DNA of 40,187 nucleotides from Microcaldota archaeon (GTDB lineage: Archaea; Micrarchaeota; Micrarchaeia; Micrarchaeales; CABMGC01). Positions 1 to 8,786 of the stretch are shown here, one piece after another. A program made the translations under genes and the position numbers. The stretch spans positions 1 to 40,187 of the forward strand of contig JAGWGN010000009.1 in NCBI GenBank assembly GCA_028867335.1, in the 5' to 3' direction. The notes beneath the pieces are model-generated. The model was not told where the DNA came from. It saw only the letters and a list, made by a program, of their open reading frames with translations, and did not search any database. Numbering within the stretch: the stretch's first letter is position 1; every line of letters begins with the position of its first letter.

Positions 1-77
1 CAGAATAATTGGCTACCGCCAAATCCACTTACCGGATTGATGGGTTCATTCCAGAAGACCAGACCATTGGCAGCCGC
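1..77. repeat. Terminal direct repeat, left copy (same as 40111-40187)
   Basis: Bases 1-77 are identical to 40111-40187, the last 77 bases of the window. The reading frame of the gene beginning at 39604 continues through the right copy and on into 1..1248 when the copies are merged. A length of 77 equals a k-mer size commonly used by short-read assemblers, so this is best read as assembly overlap from a circular or circularly permuted molecule, not as a biological terminal repeat. Confidence 0.95.
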
Positions 78-1248
78 TGAAGTAGGGTCTTATGCCGATG
101 TATTGCCAATGTTATTGGGGCAGCGTAGTGCTGCCACGGATCTTCCATTGACACCAACAGCCGCCGCAGTCAAGGAGGGATTCACAGTTAACCCATCCTT
201 CGCATCTATAAAAGGCGCTAACGCTCCATTCGGAAAGTTAATGGAAGGATTAGGGGGCGGCGCTAGATTATCAGTTGAGAATGCAGTAAAGAATGCTAAT
301 ATCACTAGTAAAATTGCAAATGAGCATCTAGGCCTGCCGGAGACAAGAATACTAACCCCAGAGACATTAGAAGAGCTGCGCGCTCCACATAATGCCGTTT
401 ATCAAGAAATAGATAATATTCCATCTATACCAATGGATAAAACATATCAACAAGATCTTATTGGCGCGGAACGTACACCCACAAGAATAAGGACAAATAT
501 GTCAGATAAGATCCAGGCCCTGCAAAAACAATATAATGTACCAGAAATGACTGGAGCAGAGGCTAATATATATATCAAGGATTTAAGGGGAAATGCCAGA
601 ACTAATTATTTGGCTTCTAAGAGTCCAAATGTAGAGAATGCCGCAAGTTTAAAAAATCTAGCATATGCTCAGAATCATATTGCGAGCGCCATAGAAGACC
701 AGATAGAGCGACATCTGAATCCGGGCCAGGAAGCTCTGGCACCGATCTCTGCTCAGTCAACAGAGGCGCCTACCATTGGGAACGATCTGCTCCAAAGATT
801 CAGGAATGCCAGGAAGAGTCTGGCTGTAATAAATACTTATGAGCGGGCCATAAAGCCAGGAACTACGGATGTGATCCCGGCAAAACTGGCGAAAGAATAT
901 AACAAGAGTCCGAAGAAGTATGCTGGAACACCAGTAGAGAAAATCGCCCAGACTTATAACAATTTCCCGCATGAGATGCACGATGCCGCCACTTACCGTG
1001 GTAAAACACCGGTTAATTATGGGGATATTTTGCTTGCATGGCTAGGAAAGAATGTAGCATCTGGGGCAGAGCCACATTCAATGGGTGCAGGCGTTGCCGC
1101 CGGCGTAGCTGGCGCCACAATCAGGCCGGCGCTTAGGGCGCTACTGAAGAGCCGCGCATATCAGAAGGGATTAGCTGGATTGCCGAGGCGCAATATATTG
1201 GCGCCAATCCCTCCGTTGGGACAATTAAACGGACAGAAGAACCCTTAA
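1..1248 (+). CDS. Internal virion/ejection-type protein, 3' part (starts at 39604)
   Basis: This is the carboxy-terminal 415 residues of the gene that starts at 39604. The frame is open from base 1, and the methionine at 37 is internal. The sequence is largely helical in character, with Asn- and Ala-rich stretches. A Gly/Ala-rich segment near the C-terminus (around GAGVAAGVAGATIRPALRALL) could associate with a membrane. There is no enzymatic motif I recognise. The base composition is more AT-rich than in the tail genes that follow. The gene ends convergently with a small minus-strand ORF at 1245-1361. Confidence 0.75.
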   Translation, partial: QNNWLPPNPLTGLMGSFQKTRPLAAAEVGSYADVLPMLLGQRSAATDLPLTPTAAAVKEGFTVNPSFASIKGANAPFGKLMEGLGGGARLSVENAVKNANITSKIANEHLGLPETRILTPETLEELRAPHNAVYQEIDNIPSIPMDKTYQQDLIGAERTPTRIRTNMSDKIQALQKQYNVPEMTGAEANIYIKDLRGNARTNYLASKSPNVENAASLKNLAYAQNHIASAIEDQIERHLNPGQEALAPISAQSTEAPTIGNDLLQRFRNARKSLAVINTYERAIKPGTTDVIPAKLAKEYNKSPKKYAGTPVEKIAQTYNNFPHEMHDAATYRGKTPVNYGDILLAWLGKNVASGAEPHSMGAGVAAGVAGATIRPALRALLKSRAYQKGLAGLPRRNILAPIPPLGQLNGQKNP

Positions 1249-1361
1249 AGTTTCCCTAATAACCACACACCGGCAAAAATACCCAATAAGGTTAATCCTA
1301 TCATTGGATAGATAAAAGAGATGGCGATGGCCGCAAGGATAACTACTGTCTCGCTGCTCAT
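1245..1361 (-). CDS. Possible 38-residue single-span membrane peptide, antisense in the late block
   Basis: A complete ATG-to-TAA frame on the minus strand encodes 38 residues. After MSSETVV the peptide is almost wholly hydrophobic (ILAAIAISFIYPMIGLTLLG, then IFAGVWLLGKL), as expected for one or two membrane passes. Its stop overlaps the stop of the plus-strand virion gene. It fills half of the 212-base gap 1249-1460. The ribosome site is weak (GGGAAC), and every neighbour within 10 kb is on the plus strand. It may be a real small membrane protein, for example holin- or antiholin-like, or a chance frame. Confidence 0.35.
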   Translation of the reverse strand: MSSETVVILAAIAISFIYPMIGLTLLGIFAGVWLLGKL

Positions 1362-1422
1362 GGATGAATGTTCCCGTATCAACTAAATCTCCTATAACCC
1401 TATTCTAGGCGCGCCACACTCA

Positions 1423-1488
1423 ATGTCAAGCGATAATCCATTTCATAATGAGGCTCCATTTTGGGCGCATGTAACACAGACTCTGTAA
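1423..1488 (+). CDS. Short ORF that may be the true N-terminus of the tail-fibre protein
   Basis: An ATG frame encodes MSSDNPFHNEAPFWAHVTQT plus Leu before a TAA. Its APFW...V segment reads like the start of many phage fibre proteins. A -1 shift at the CTG at 1483 joins it to VNTGGNQQ in the frame of the large fibre gene. Either it is a separate 21-residue ORF overlapping the fibre gene, or an indel or frameshift separates the fibre from its natural start. No clear ribosome site precedes this ATG. Confidence 0.35.
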   Translation: MSSDNPFHNEAPFWAHVTQTL

Positions 1489-3329
1489 ACACTGGCGGCA
1501 ATCAGCAAGTCACTCTGCCAATGACGCTGCCGCAGACGCAGGGATCGTGGCAGGCATTTGTCCAGCAGTTGCAGAGCGTGCTCTCGCTGGCTCAACAGGG
1601 TACTTCGCGGCCAGCGTCATCCTCGACCCCGATACAGTATGCCACGTTTTTCAGCTCGACGCTACCGGCATTCCAGACCTCAGGATGCACCGTAAGTGCC
1701 GATAATACATGGAGTCTGTTCGGCGGATATAGCCTGAAAGTGGCTGTAACGGCCCCGAATGCCTATGTCATCTTTGGGGCCTCTGGGTACCCGTTCCCGC
1801 TGCCGCCCAATGAACAGTGGCTCTCGAGCTGCTACGTCAAGGCGTCCACGGCCTCGGCGCAGTTCAAGATGGGGTTCCAGACAGCTAACGGCACCTATCA
1901 GAATACCGTTACCACCAGTGCGACTGCCGGGACTGTCACGCAGCCGGCGATACCGCTTAATCTGGTGGCCGATAATGCGAGCGCTTGCACGTTCCGGCTG
2001 GACTTTCCTTCAGCCTCAGGCACAACGTTCAACTTCGATGGTTTCCAGAATGAACCGAGCGTGACGGGTACGATCAACCCCTCACCGTTCCTGCTGACCA
2101 ATATCATCGCCGGATCCATCATCGCTGATTTTATCAGTGTTAATGAGTTATCGGCTCTCAGTGCCAATATGGGTACTGTGACAGTGAATGCTAATGGCTA
2201 CGTTAATTCAGGACAGACCGCATTTAATACCGGAACTGGCTGGTGGCTCGGGAATTCGAGTGGCACACCGATTACAACCGCAAGTGGAACGTCTATCACG
2301 GATGCATCTGGGAACGCTATAGTTACGGGGAACGTCTATGATTTCTCTGTGGGCGATGGTACAAATGGGATCTCCTGGGACGGCAAGAATTTTGTAGTCA
2401 ATGGCGGCGAGATAACCGGTGATCTTACCGTGTCCACTGCCGGGCATTTCAATAGCGGGATGGGGGCATGGAACTCCGGTAATCCAGGATGGTGGTTAGA
2501 ATATAACAGTGGGACACCGCGCGCCGCTTTCGGGGATCCTTCGGGAGCTGGCTGGACTTTTGATGGCTCAGCATTCAAGATAACCAACAAAGCCAATCAA
2601 ACTATATTTGATTCTACAAATCTATTATATCTTAATGGGTCAACCATTGATTCTTTACGGCCAGCTACTGCTGGTGCGGATAAAACCGCAAGTGCTATTT
2701 GTGCGGCAATTACGAACATTGAGCAGGGCGTTGCCTATGATGGAGTTGCTATTACATTCAGCATCCCATATTCATCTACTCCGATTGTTATCTATAGCCC
2801 GGGCGGCCTGTCCTATAGCAGCAGTTTGACTGGAAGTCAGGCACAGGTATTTACAGTCACTAATCTAACAACAACTGGGTTTACACCATCTTTGAAATTA
2901 CAGCAGATCGGTGGCGCGCCCACAAATGAGTCTATAAATTTCGGTCCATCGACTGTTACCAATTCAACCACCGCGACTCTGGTTGTGCCAGGTGGCGATA
3001 TCATACTCAATGGTCTAATTACGTGTAATTTTTCAGTAACATTAACGCCGACTGGTGGCTCAGATTCTAATGATACCGTGATCATATCCATAGATGGAAC
3101 CCAATTATGGTCCCGCAATTTATCTTGGCCCACCACTAAGACATGGACATTCTCAATTGTCGTCACAGATACAGCCGCTGTGAATGGAAGTGTAGTAACT
3201 ATCTCCGATTCGGCTGGGGCCATTACAGCTACCACCTGCACTTATCAAGCTGGATCAGCCGCAACTTCAGTCACAGCAACCCCGGCTAATTGTCCGGGTG
3301 TCCCATATACAGTTTACCCACCGAGTTAA
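1461..3329 (+). CDS. Tail fibre / receptor-binding structural protein
   Basis: 622 residues from a TTG start preceded by TGAGG about seven bases upstream; an alternative ATG at 1423 lies in another frame. The protein is rich in Ser, Thr, Gly and Asn, with predicted beta character. Related blocks recur: GWWLGNSSGTPIT (about 260-275) and GWWLEYNSGTPRA (about 345-357), each after an NSG or NSGN segment. Repeated blocks of this type are common in trimeric fibre shafts. The C-terminal 200 residues form a separate beta-rich region. It follows the ejection-protein genes and precedes the tailspike, which supports a tail role. No enzymatic motif is visible. Confidence 0.75.
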   Translation: MGACNTDSVNTGGNQQVTLPMTLPQTQGSWQAFVQQLQSVLSLAQQGTSRPASSSTPIQYATFFSSTLPAFQTSGCTVSADNTWSLFGGYSLKVAVTAPNAYVIFGASGYPFPLPPNEQWLSSCYVKASTASAQFKMGFQTANGTYQNTVTTSATAGTVTQPAIPLNLVADNASACTFRLDFPSASGTTFNFDGFQNEPSVTGTINPSPFLLTNIIAGSIIADFISVNELSALSANMGTVTVNANGYVNSGQTAFNTGTGWWLGNSSGTPITTASGTSITDASGNAIVTGNVYDFSVGDGTNGISWDGKNFVVNGGEITGDLTVSTAGHFNSGMGAWNSGNPGWWLEYNSGTPRAAFGDPSGAGWTFDGSAFKITNKANQTIFDSTNLLYLNGSTIDSLRPATAGADKTASAICAAITNIEQGVAYDGVAITFSIPYSSTPIVIYSPGGLSYSSSLTGSQAQVFTVTNLTTTGFTPSLKLQQIGGAPTNESINFGPSTVTNSTTATLVVPGGDIILNGLITCNFSVTLTPTGGSDSNDTVIISIDGTQLWSRNLSWPTTKTWTFSIVVTDTAAVNGSVVTISDSAGAITATTCTYQAGSAATSVTATPANCPGVPYTVYPPS

Positions 3330-3331
3330 CC

Positions 3332-4780
3332 ATGCCACAGATATCAGGTCTACCGTCTGCTACAACTCCATTGACAGGGGCAGAACTTATCCCATTGTCG
3401 CAATCTGGCGTAGCATCGCAGACAGCATTATCGAATATCGCCCCAGCGGGTGAAGTGCATGCCCAATGGTTTGGGTGTAAGTTCGATGGCGTCACAGATG
3501 ACACCGCCAATCTGCAAGCCGCCATCAATTCTATCGCCTCCTCTGGTGGGACGGTGGTGATGCCTACTGGGCAGGCTTTAATTACTGGGACTGGTATTAC
3601 GGTGCCAGCACTCGTTAGTCTCCGTGGGCAATCCATGAGTAAGACCCAGTTACTGCTGAATTCTTCAACTGCATCTGTGACATTGAGCAGCACACCTTAT
3701 GTGAACCATTACGGATATATGAGCGACTTCACTGTAAATGGCAATAATCTGGCAACTGCGGGGATGGTAATACAGGGTCGCTCCATACTTGGGCTGAATC
3801 GAGTTTATTTTTTCGGTGTCCCCGGGCGCGGTCTTTATATCAATTCCTGCATAGATATTGAATGCAATATGCTGCTTTTCCAGAATTGCGGTACAGCCAC
3901 TCTTGGTCAATTCGAGATTGACGGAGTTGCTGTGGCCGGAAATATATCTACCACGATATTGCTGAATTCCATCTATATCTCAACTGGCGCAACTGGATGT
4001 CAGGCTGGCTTGAAGATAGACAGGAGCCGAGGGATTTCTATTGTTGGTGGCGCTATCGAAAGTTGCGGCATACCACTAATGGTGTGTTCTAAATCAGAGG
4101 GCACTTATGGGGTTAACCAACTGACTCTGCGTAATGTGGATATGGAGAATGCCACGGATCATTATATCGAAGCCGGGTATGGATGGAGTGGAGCAACCGG
4201 GCAGGGGACTGTGAATATGAGCGTTACGAACAGTAACGGCTCTGTTTCCGGATCGCCGTCCATCTTATATGCCGTTAAACTTAAAAATACCGACAGCTTC
4301 ACAGGCATAAACAATAGTTGGAGTTTGACGGCCTCGCCCACTTCCGTATATTGGCTAGAAGGAACCAGCAACCTGAGAACTTCTTTATCGCAGCATGGTG
4401 GCAGTATAGCTTATCCATTTGTGTCGGTGAATAGTGCGACACGGGCCGATGCGGTTCCTTATCTGGACTGGAAACTGCTCGGAGGCGCTTCAATATTCTT
4501 CCAGGGGGCTTCCTTCGCGTTAAATAGTGCAACACCTTCTATTAGCGGGGATACTCTGGTCAGCACTAACTCTGGTGTCGCAACTACAATCACAAACGTG
4601 ACTGGAGGCATACAGGGGCAATTAATGGCTATTTATGCAGGCGATGCAAATACAACCTTGAAACATCTGAACACTGGTGCGGGTCAATTCAGATTGAAAA
4701 GTGGTGCTAATACTGCTTTATCCGTTGGTCTTACATATCTATTCATTCTAGATTCATCGGGTACATGGAGCCAAATATGA
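3332..4780 (+). CDS. Tailspike with pectate-lyase-type beta-helix
   Basis: 482 residues from ATG 3332. The N-terminus MPQISGLPSATTPLTGAEL is a typical phage tail attachment segment. From about residue 44 it has the hallmark of the pectate lyase 3 superfamily: WFG-x-KFDGVTDDTANLQAAIN, then GGTVVMPTG. Rungs of a right-handed parallel beta-helix follow (about 70-370). Such proteins bind and often cut host surface polysaccharide. The C-terminal 110 residues are a different beta domain ending in LFILDSSGTWSQI. Catalytic residues cannot be assigned by eye. The methionine at 3332 is preferred over an earlier TTG at 3290, which lies inside the upstream gene. Confidence 0.85.
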   Translation: MPQISGLPSATTPLTGAELIPLSQSGVASQTALSNIAPAGEVHAQWFGCKFDGVTDDTANLQAAINSIASSGGTVVMPTGQALITGTGITVPALVSLRGQSMSKTQLLLNSSTASVTLSSTPYVNHYGYMSDFTVNGNNLATAGMVIQGRSILGLNRVYFFGVPGRGLYINSCIDIECNMLLFQNCGTATLGQFEIDGVAVAGNISTTILLNSIYISTGATGCQAGLKIDRSRGISIVGGAIESCGIPLMVCSKSEGTYGVNQLTLRNVDMENATDHYIEAGYGWSGATGQGTVNMSVTNSNGSVSGSPSILYAVKLKNTDSFTGINNSWSLTASPTSVYWLEGTSNLRTSLSQHGGSIAYPFVSVNSATRADAVPYLDWKLLGGASIFFQGASFALNSATPSISGDTLVSTNSGVATTITNVTGGIQGQLMAIYAGDANTTLKHLNTGAGQFRLKSGANTALSVGLTYLFILDSSGTWSQI

Positions 4781-5061
4781 AAAAACTGACTGATTTCATC
4801 AGCAAGACCGGCGAGAATCCGAAGTTCGTGGCCTTCATGGCCCATTCAGGCTTCGCTGCCACTGTGCTCATGCTGTTCTCCGGGTGGCATCAATATGCGG
4901 CCGCTGTTGTCGCTTTATTGCTGGCCGTGGCTAAGGAATTCTCTTTTGATTTACGTTACGAAGCCACACCTCCGCAGACGCTCATGGATAGCGTTGAGGA
5001 TTTCATCGGCTATCTGACCGGCATCGCGTTTGCGCTGCTGGCCGCACATTTAGGACTTTGA
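4777..5061 (+). CDS. Small membrane protein, possibly holin-related
   Basis: 94 residues. The start at 4777 overlaps the tailspike stop as ATGA and has GGAG six bases upstream, so it is preferred over ATG 4765. Hydrophobic segments lie at about 18-34, 39-52 and 76-92, with a polar loop containing KEFSFDLRYEATPPQT between the second and third. The compact multi-span architecture, lack of signal cleavage and late position would suit a holin or antiholin. A second candidate holin lies at 9799-10032. I do not recognise the family firmly. Confidence 0.7.
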   Translation: MKKLTDFISKTGENPKFVAFMAHSGFAATVLMLFSGWHQYAAAVVALLLAVAKEFSFDLRYEATPPQTLMDSVEDFIGYLTGIAFALLAAHLGL

Positions 5062-5070
5062 GGGTAATAC

Positions 5071-6801
5071 ATGAAAGCTACTTTTGTTGACGCCGCTGGC
5101 GATGTTGTAGTCATTGACTATACAGCAGACACGCTGGCTTACACGCCAGCGCCTACTCCTACGCCAACTCCGACGCCTACGCCCACACCAACACCTACGC
5201 CCACGCCCACGCCCAGTACCAATACAGTGAGCGCAACCGTGGTTGACTCAAGTGGCGTGACATGGACGGCTTCGGCCACCGTGGGCAACGACCCGACCGT
5301 TCCGGCTGTGTATGTGAAATTCAAGAATAGCGGCGGGACTGAACATCCGGGCCTAACTGCTTGGTTCTATGCCGATGGCTGCGATGTTGGCGCAACCCGC
5401 GCTGACAATGCCTTTGATTACACCAACTGCTCGCTGACGGTGGTCTATAACGCTACAACCGTGTTTACGCAGACCGGCGTGAACTTCTGGCGAGGCGCAC
5501 GCAACCAGACCATCCGCTACGGAACCCAAGCGGCTTGGGTTCCCGTTGACTTGTCGCTGTTCCCGAATTGGGCGAAGCCTGCGACCCCGCTCGCTCCCTA
5601 CAACATCAGTAAGTACGACTTCAGCTACAACGGCGACGGCTTCTCGACGTATCCCGCGATGGGAACTACCGGTTCACGGCCTGAAATTGCCTATGTTCCT
5701 CAATGCGATGTACCACAATGCGTCAGCCCATCTGACGCTAACTTCGCAGTGGTGCGCAAGGTGGCCGACAATTCAGGATGTTGGCCCGTCTACTTCAGCG
5801 ACCCGACTACGGGTCTGCCGCTTGATATAACGCAGTATCCTAATGCGACGCTCATAACAGCAGCCGCGGGCGTCTATGCTGGCAACCCGATTGTGCCATA
5901 TCAGAATATCACTGCAGGTCAGTGGAAGTTTACCGGCTCGCCATTCATACCTGATGAGGCACACCACCCCGGCTACAACTTCGTGGCCGCGGCTTCGACG
6001 GGAACGGCACGGGACAAAGACCATGCCGCTTTCTGGGCAAACTTTCCGCTGATTGCATTCAACCCGGCATACCGACAGAAAACCGGCGTGTTCCAGCATT
6101 ATCAGGAACGCGGCACGGCGTGGGCGCTGCGTAGCCTGTTCCTTGCATCGTTCGTTTCATCCATGCCAGCCTACTTCTCCAATCAGATGAACGTGATGCT
6201 TGGATTAGCAAACGCGCTTCCTCAGAATCCGCTCGGCTGGCTGAACACCTACCAGCGGCCCGGTTTTAATGGCTCGTTATCCGCTATCGCGGAATGGGAA
6301 GAAAATTATCTACGCATCGTGGTTGAACCTATCGCGCAGAAGCTGTCAGCATGGAAGCCATTTGCGCAGTACCTGCTGAGCAACATCCCGATCGTGCTAT
6401 CGGGGCAGACCTACGCGCTCTCAACCTTGTATGTTCTGACGATACTGGACGCCTCTGGCAACCCGCTCCCGACATGGAACGACGTGCTGCTGGCATCGTT
6501 GCAGGATACCCACAACTCGGCTTGGACGCTGGCCGATGCGCAAGCGGCTATTGATCCGTCCGCAACTGTTGCGTCCATCTATACGCTGTGTCAGAAATAC
6601 AAGATGAACGTGAATCAGGTTGGTGACTTCCTGCAATACGACACCGCGCCGGATGATTACCCCGCCCTCATGCGGGCTTCTGCCGCAAGTGCCGCGAGCC
6701 TTGGTGTGGCTGGCGGAGCTGCCGCATGGACTACGGCCTCAAGCGTGCCGACTCAACCAGTGTTCACGACCGAGTGGGCGTTTAACATCGTGCCGAGATA
6801 A
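5071..6801 (+). CDS. Large virion-associated or host-directed protein with Pro-Thr linker
   Basis: 576 residues from ATG 5071. A short N-terminal beta segment (MKATFVDAAGDVVVIDYT) is joined by about 24 alternating Pro/Thr residues to a beta-rich domain (about 50-170). A long, largely helical domain follows (about 200-570). The helical part contains HHPGYNFVAAASTG, FWANFPLIAFNPAYR and ERGTAWALRSLFLAS, which resemble alpha/alpha-toroid proteins often encoded by phages and bacteria near surface functions. A carbohydrate-active role is possible but unproven. It lies between the tailspike and other tail proteins. Composition is more GC-rich than the flanking fibre genes, hinting at separate acquisition. 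Confidence 0.75.
   Translation: MKATFVDAAGDVVVIDYTADTLAYTPAPTPTPTPTPTPTPTPTPTPTPSTNTVSATVVDSSGVTWTASATVGNDPTVPAVYVKFKNSGGTEHPGLTAWFYADGCDVGATRADNAFDYTNCSLTVVYNATTVFTQTGVNFWRGARNQTIRYGTQAAWVPVDLSLFPNWAKPATPLAPYNISKYDFSYNGDGFSTYPAMGTTGSRPEIAYVPQCDVPQCVSPSDANFAVVRKVADNSGCWPVYFSDPTTGLPLDITQYPNATLITAAAGVYAGNPIVPYQNITAGQWKFTGSPFIPDEAHHPGYNFVAAASTGTARDKDHAAFWANFPLIAFNPAYRQKTGVFQHYQERGTAWALRSLFLASFVSSMPAYFSNQMNVMLGLANALPQNPLGWLNTYQRPGFNGSLSAIAEWEENYLRIVVEPIAQKLSAWKPFAQYLLSNIPIVLSGQTYALSTLYVLTILDASGNPLPTWNDVLLASLQDTHNSAWTLADAQAAIDPSATVASIYTLCQKYKMNVNQVGDFLQYDTAPDDYPALMRASAASAASLGVAGGAAAWTTASSVPTQPVFTTEWAFNIVPR
5143..5214 (+). repeat. (Pro-Thr)n codon repeat
   Basis: Twenty-four codons encode an almost pure Pro-Thr alternation using mixed CCN and ACN codons (cct, cca, ccc, ccg; acg, aca, act). 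The imperfect repeat acts as an extended linker between the N-terminal segment and the rest of the 5071-6801 protein. Mixed codons suggest selection on the protein, not recent DNA slippage alone. Confidence 0.85.
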
Positions 6802-6803
6802 TA

Positions 6804-7991
6804 ATGGCGTGGTCACTGATAGCACAGTCAAGCGTTGCCGGGACAAATAGTCTAAATACAGCGGTCCCTATTCCATCTGGCATATCCAGCGGGCAGTTAT
6901 GTGTATTCCTTATCTCTGTAGCGAATGCATCTTATACCAGGTCATATCCAGATGCTTCATTCGTTGAGCGTGGGTATGCGTTATACAACACAACAACATC
7001 TTACGCTGTCGTATTAGTTGACCATATAGTCACTTCTACAGATGTTGCTAATGCCGGGACTGGAACATGGACATTCAGTCAGGGTACCAGCGGCTATGAG
7101 GGCGTCAGGTGTGCTGTATTCAGTGGAAATGCCGCTTCCGGGTTCTTCGATACATATGCAACCGCCACACAAAGTAGTTGGGGCACACTTAGCCTGACAA
7201 CGGCTAATGCAAACGAATTGCTGATTTATGGGATTATTGCCGCAAACACTGGAGCGTTGGGTGCGCAGCCTACGGGCTTTACTGACCTTGGATCATTCAA
7301 ATGGAACGGTGGCACCTCTACTGACTCATCCTATGAAGTCCAGGCATCTGCTGGTGCCACAGGTAATGTAAAACAGGTATCTTCGCCAACATCCTATAAT
7401 GGCACGATACTCGCAGCTTATATACCAGCGAGCGGCGGCACCGTCTATAACGAGAACTTAGGCATCGCCGGAAGTGCTGCATTTACCGACGTTGCAGCAG
7501 TATCGTTCAATGATGCGATAGGGATGGCCGGTGCTGCCGGATTCTCGGATACGCAGAGTGCAACCATCAATGCGACTGCCGTATTTGCTGGGTTGAGTGC
7601 CATCGGGTTTTCGTCCGGCGCCCAGACGTATAACGAGAATCTTGGCGTTGCTGGTAGTGCGGCACTTGTATTACCTGCCAATATCTCGGCGAATACATTA
7701 TTGAGCATGGCCGGGAACGCGAATATAACCACGGCAGCTCATGCAGTATTCAATGAAGTGGCGGCTATCGCTGGGTCTGCCGGATTGCAGGTATCTTCGA
7801 CCGCAATCATGGCCGTTTCTATGGCGCTGGCTGGCGCGGCTGCGCTGGGGATGAGCAGTGCCGGTGCATTTGTTGCATCCCTGTGCTGGTATTATTACAT
7901 CATGCTCGAAAGCAGAACTATGGTAATTCCGGCAGAATCGAGAACCTATTACGTCGGCTCCGAGAACCGGACCGAAGCCATTCCGTGTTAA
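6804..7991 (+). CDS. Tail-associated structural protein with Ala/Gly repeats and ESR-type C-terminus
   Basis: 395 residues starting two bases after the upstream stop. The first 210 residues look like a beta-sandwich tail domain. From about 213 there is a repetitive region with YNENLGIAGSAAF and YNENLGVAGSAAL plus related blocks (NDAIGMAGAAGFS, NEVAAIAGSAGLQ). The C-terminus carries three near repeats, LESRTMVIPA, ESRTYYVGS and ENRTEAIPC, of a motif found at the ends of many phage structural proteins. Position after the tail genes supports a minor tail or fibre-linked function; the exact role is unknown. Confidence 0.7.
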   Translation: MAWSLIAQSSVAGTNSLNTAVPIPSGISSGQLCVFLISVANASYTRSYPDASFVERGYALYNTTTSYAVVLVDHIVTSTDVANAGTGTWTFSQGTSGYEGVRCAVFSGNAASGFFDTYATATQSSWGTLSLTTANANELLIYGIIAANTGALGAQPTGFTDLGSFKWNGGTSTDSSYEVQASAGATGNVKQVSSPTSYNGTILAAYIPASGGTVYNENLGIAGSAAFTDVAAVSFNDAIGMAGAAGFSDTQSATINATAVFAGLSAIGFSSGAQTYNENLGVAGSAALVLPANISANTLLSMAGNANITTAAHAVFNEVAAIAGSAGLQVSSTAIMAVSMALAGAAALGMSSAGAFVASLCWYYYIMLESRTMVIPAESRTYYVGSENRTEAIPC

Positions 7992-8013
7992 TTGATAAAC
8001 TGAGGTAATGACA

Positions 8014-8511
8014 ATGAAATCTAATCTATCGCTCGCCCTGAAACTCTCGCACCACTACAAGGTTGAGTGTTTCGACAAGGAGGGCAACCTGAAATGGAAA
8101 GAGGATGTTGACAATCTGGTCGTAACGACCGGGCAAAATGACATCCTCAACAAATACTATGCTGGCTCCGCTTATACCGCGGCCAACTATATCGGGCTCA
8201 CGACCGGGTCGCCCACGTTTGTAGCGGGCGATACGATGGCGAGCCATACCGGATGGACTGAATATACAGCCTATTCCAACGCTACCCGCGTAGCTCCTGT
8301 ATGGGGTACCGCTTCCGCTGCTAGTATCACGGCCCCAGCATCGGCGTTCAACATCAACGGCGCGGGCGGTACTGTAGGCGGTGCATTCCTGACCACCAAC
8401 AGCACCATCGGCGGCACGACTGGCATCCTGATAGGTGAGGCCGTATTCTCTGCTAACCGCACCGTAGCGTCTGGCGATACAGTCAACGTGACACCAACGG
8501 CATCCGTATGA
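8014..8511 (+). CDS. Conserved phage tail protein (TTGSPTFxAGDTMASH family)
   Basis: 165 residues. The start at 8014 has GAGG eight bases upstream; ATG 8008 would be too close to it. The N-terminus holds WKEDVDNLVVTTGQNDILNKY, followed by IGLTTGSPTFVAGDTMASH and GWTEY, a pattern seen in a widespread group of phage structural proteins of unknown detailed function. The rest is a Gly/Thr/Ala-rich beta domain. Its stop overlaps the start of the fibre-adaptor-like gene at 8508, so the two are translationally coupled. Confidence 0.7.
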   Translation: MKSNLSLALKLSHHYKVECFDKEGNLKWKEDVDNLVVTTGQNDILNKYYAGSAYTAANYIGLTTGSPTFVAGDTMASHTGWTEYTAYSNATRVAPVWGTASAASITAPASAFNINGAGGTVGGAFLTTNSTIGGTTGILIGEAVFSANRTVASGDTVNVTPTASV

Positions 8512-8771
8512 ACTACGTCAAAGATCCGGCTGCAGTTCTGGATTATACCGAGGACTGGTCACAATGGCTTGGAACCGACACGATATCCTCAGTTACGTGG
8601 ACGGTTCCAACAGGCATTACCCAGACCTCGACATCATCGACCACGACCACGGCGACCATCTGGCTGTCTGGCGGCACAATAGGCACTACCTATAACGTCG
8701 ACTGCAAGATCGTGACCGCCGGTGGGCGCACCGACGCTCGGCAGTTGCAGATAACCATCGCCACGAAATAA
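8508..8771 (+). CDS. Fibre-tail adaptor-like protein
   Basis: 87 residues, start overlapping the upstream stop (ATGA). The sequence KDPAAVLDYTEDWSQWLG, then TWTVPTGI, IWLSGGTIGTTYNV and AGGRTDARQLQI matches the small immunoglobulin-like proteins commonly annotated as phage fibre-tail adaptors. Such proteins probably connect fibres or decorate the tail. Full length for the family. The assignment rests on remembered family pattern, not on a search. Confidence 0.75.
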   Translation: MNYVKDPAAVLDYTEDWSQWLGTDTISSVTWTVPTGITQTSTSSTTTTATIWLSGGTIGTTYNVDCKIVTAGGRTDARQLQITIATK

Positions 8772-8786
8772 CAAGAAAGGACCTAC

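Noticed and set aside
1-77. Terminal repeat as attachment site or biological direct terminal repeat
   Set aside because: Length equals a common assembly k-mer, no integrase is encoded, and it lies inside a gene.
1461-8771. Diversity-generating retroelement acting on the tail genes
   Set aside because: No reverse-transcriptase-like gene and no template/variable repeat pair were seen anywhere.
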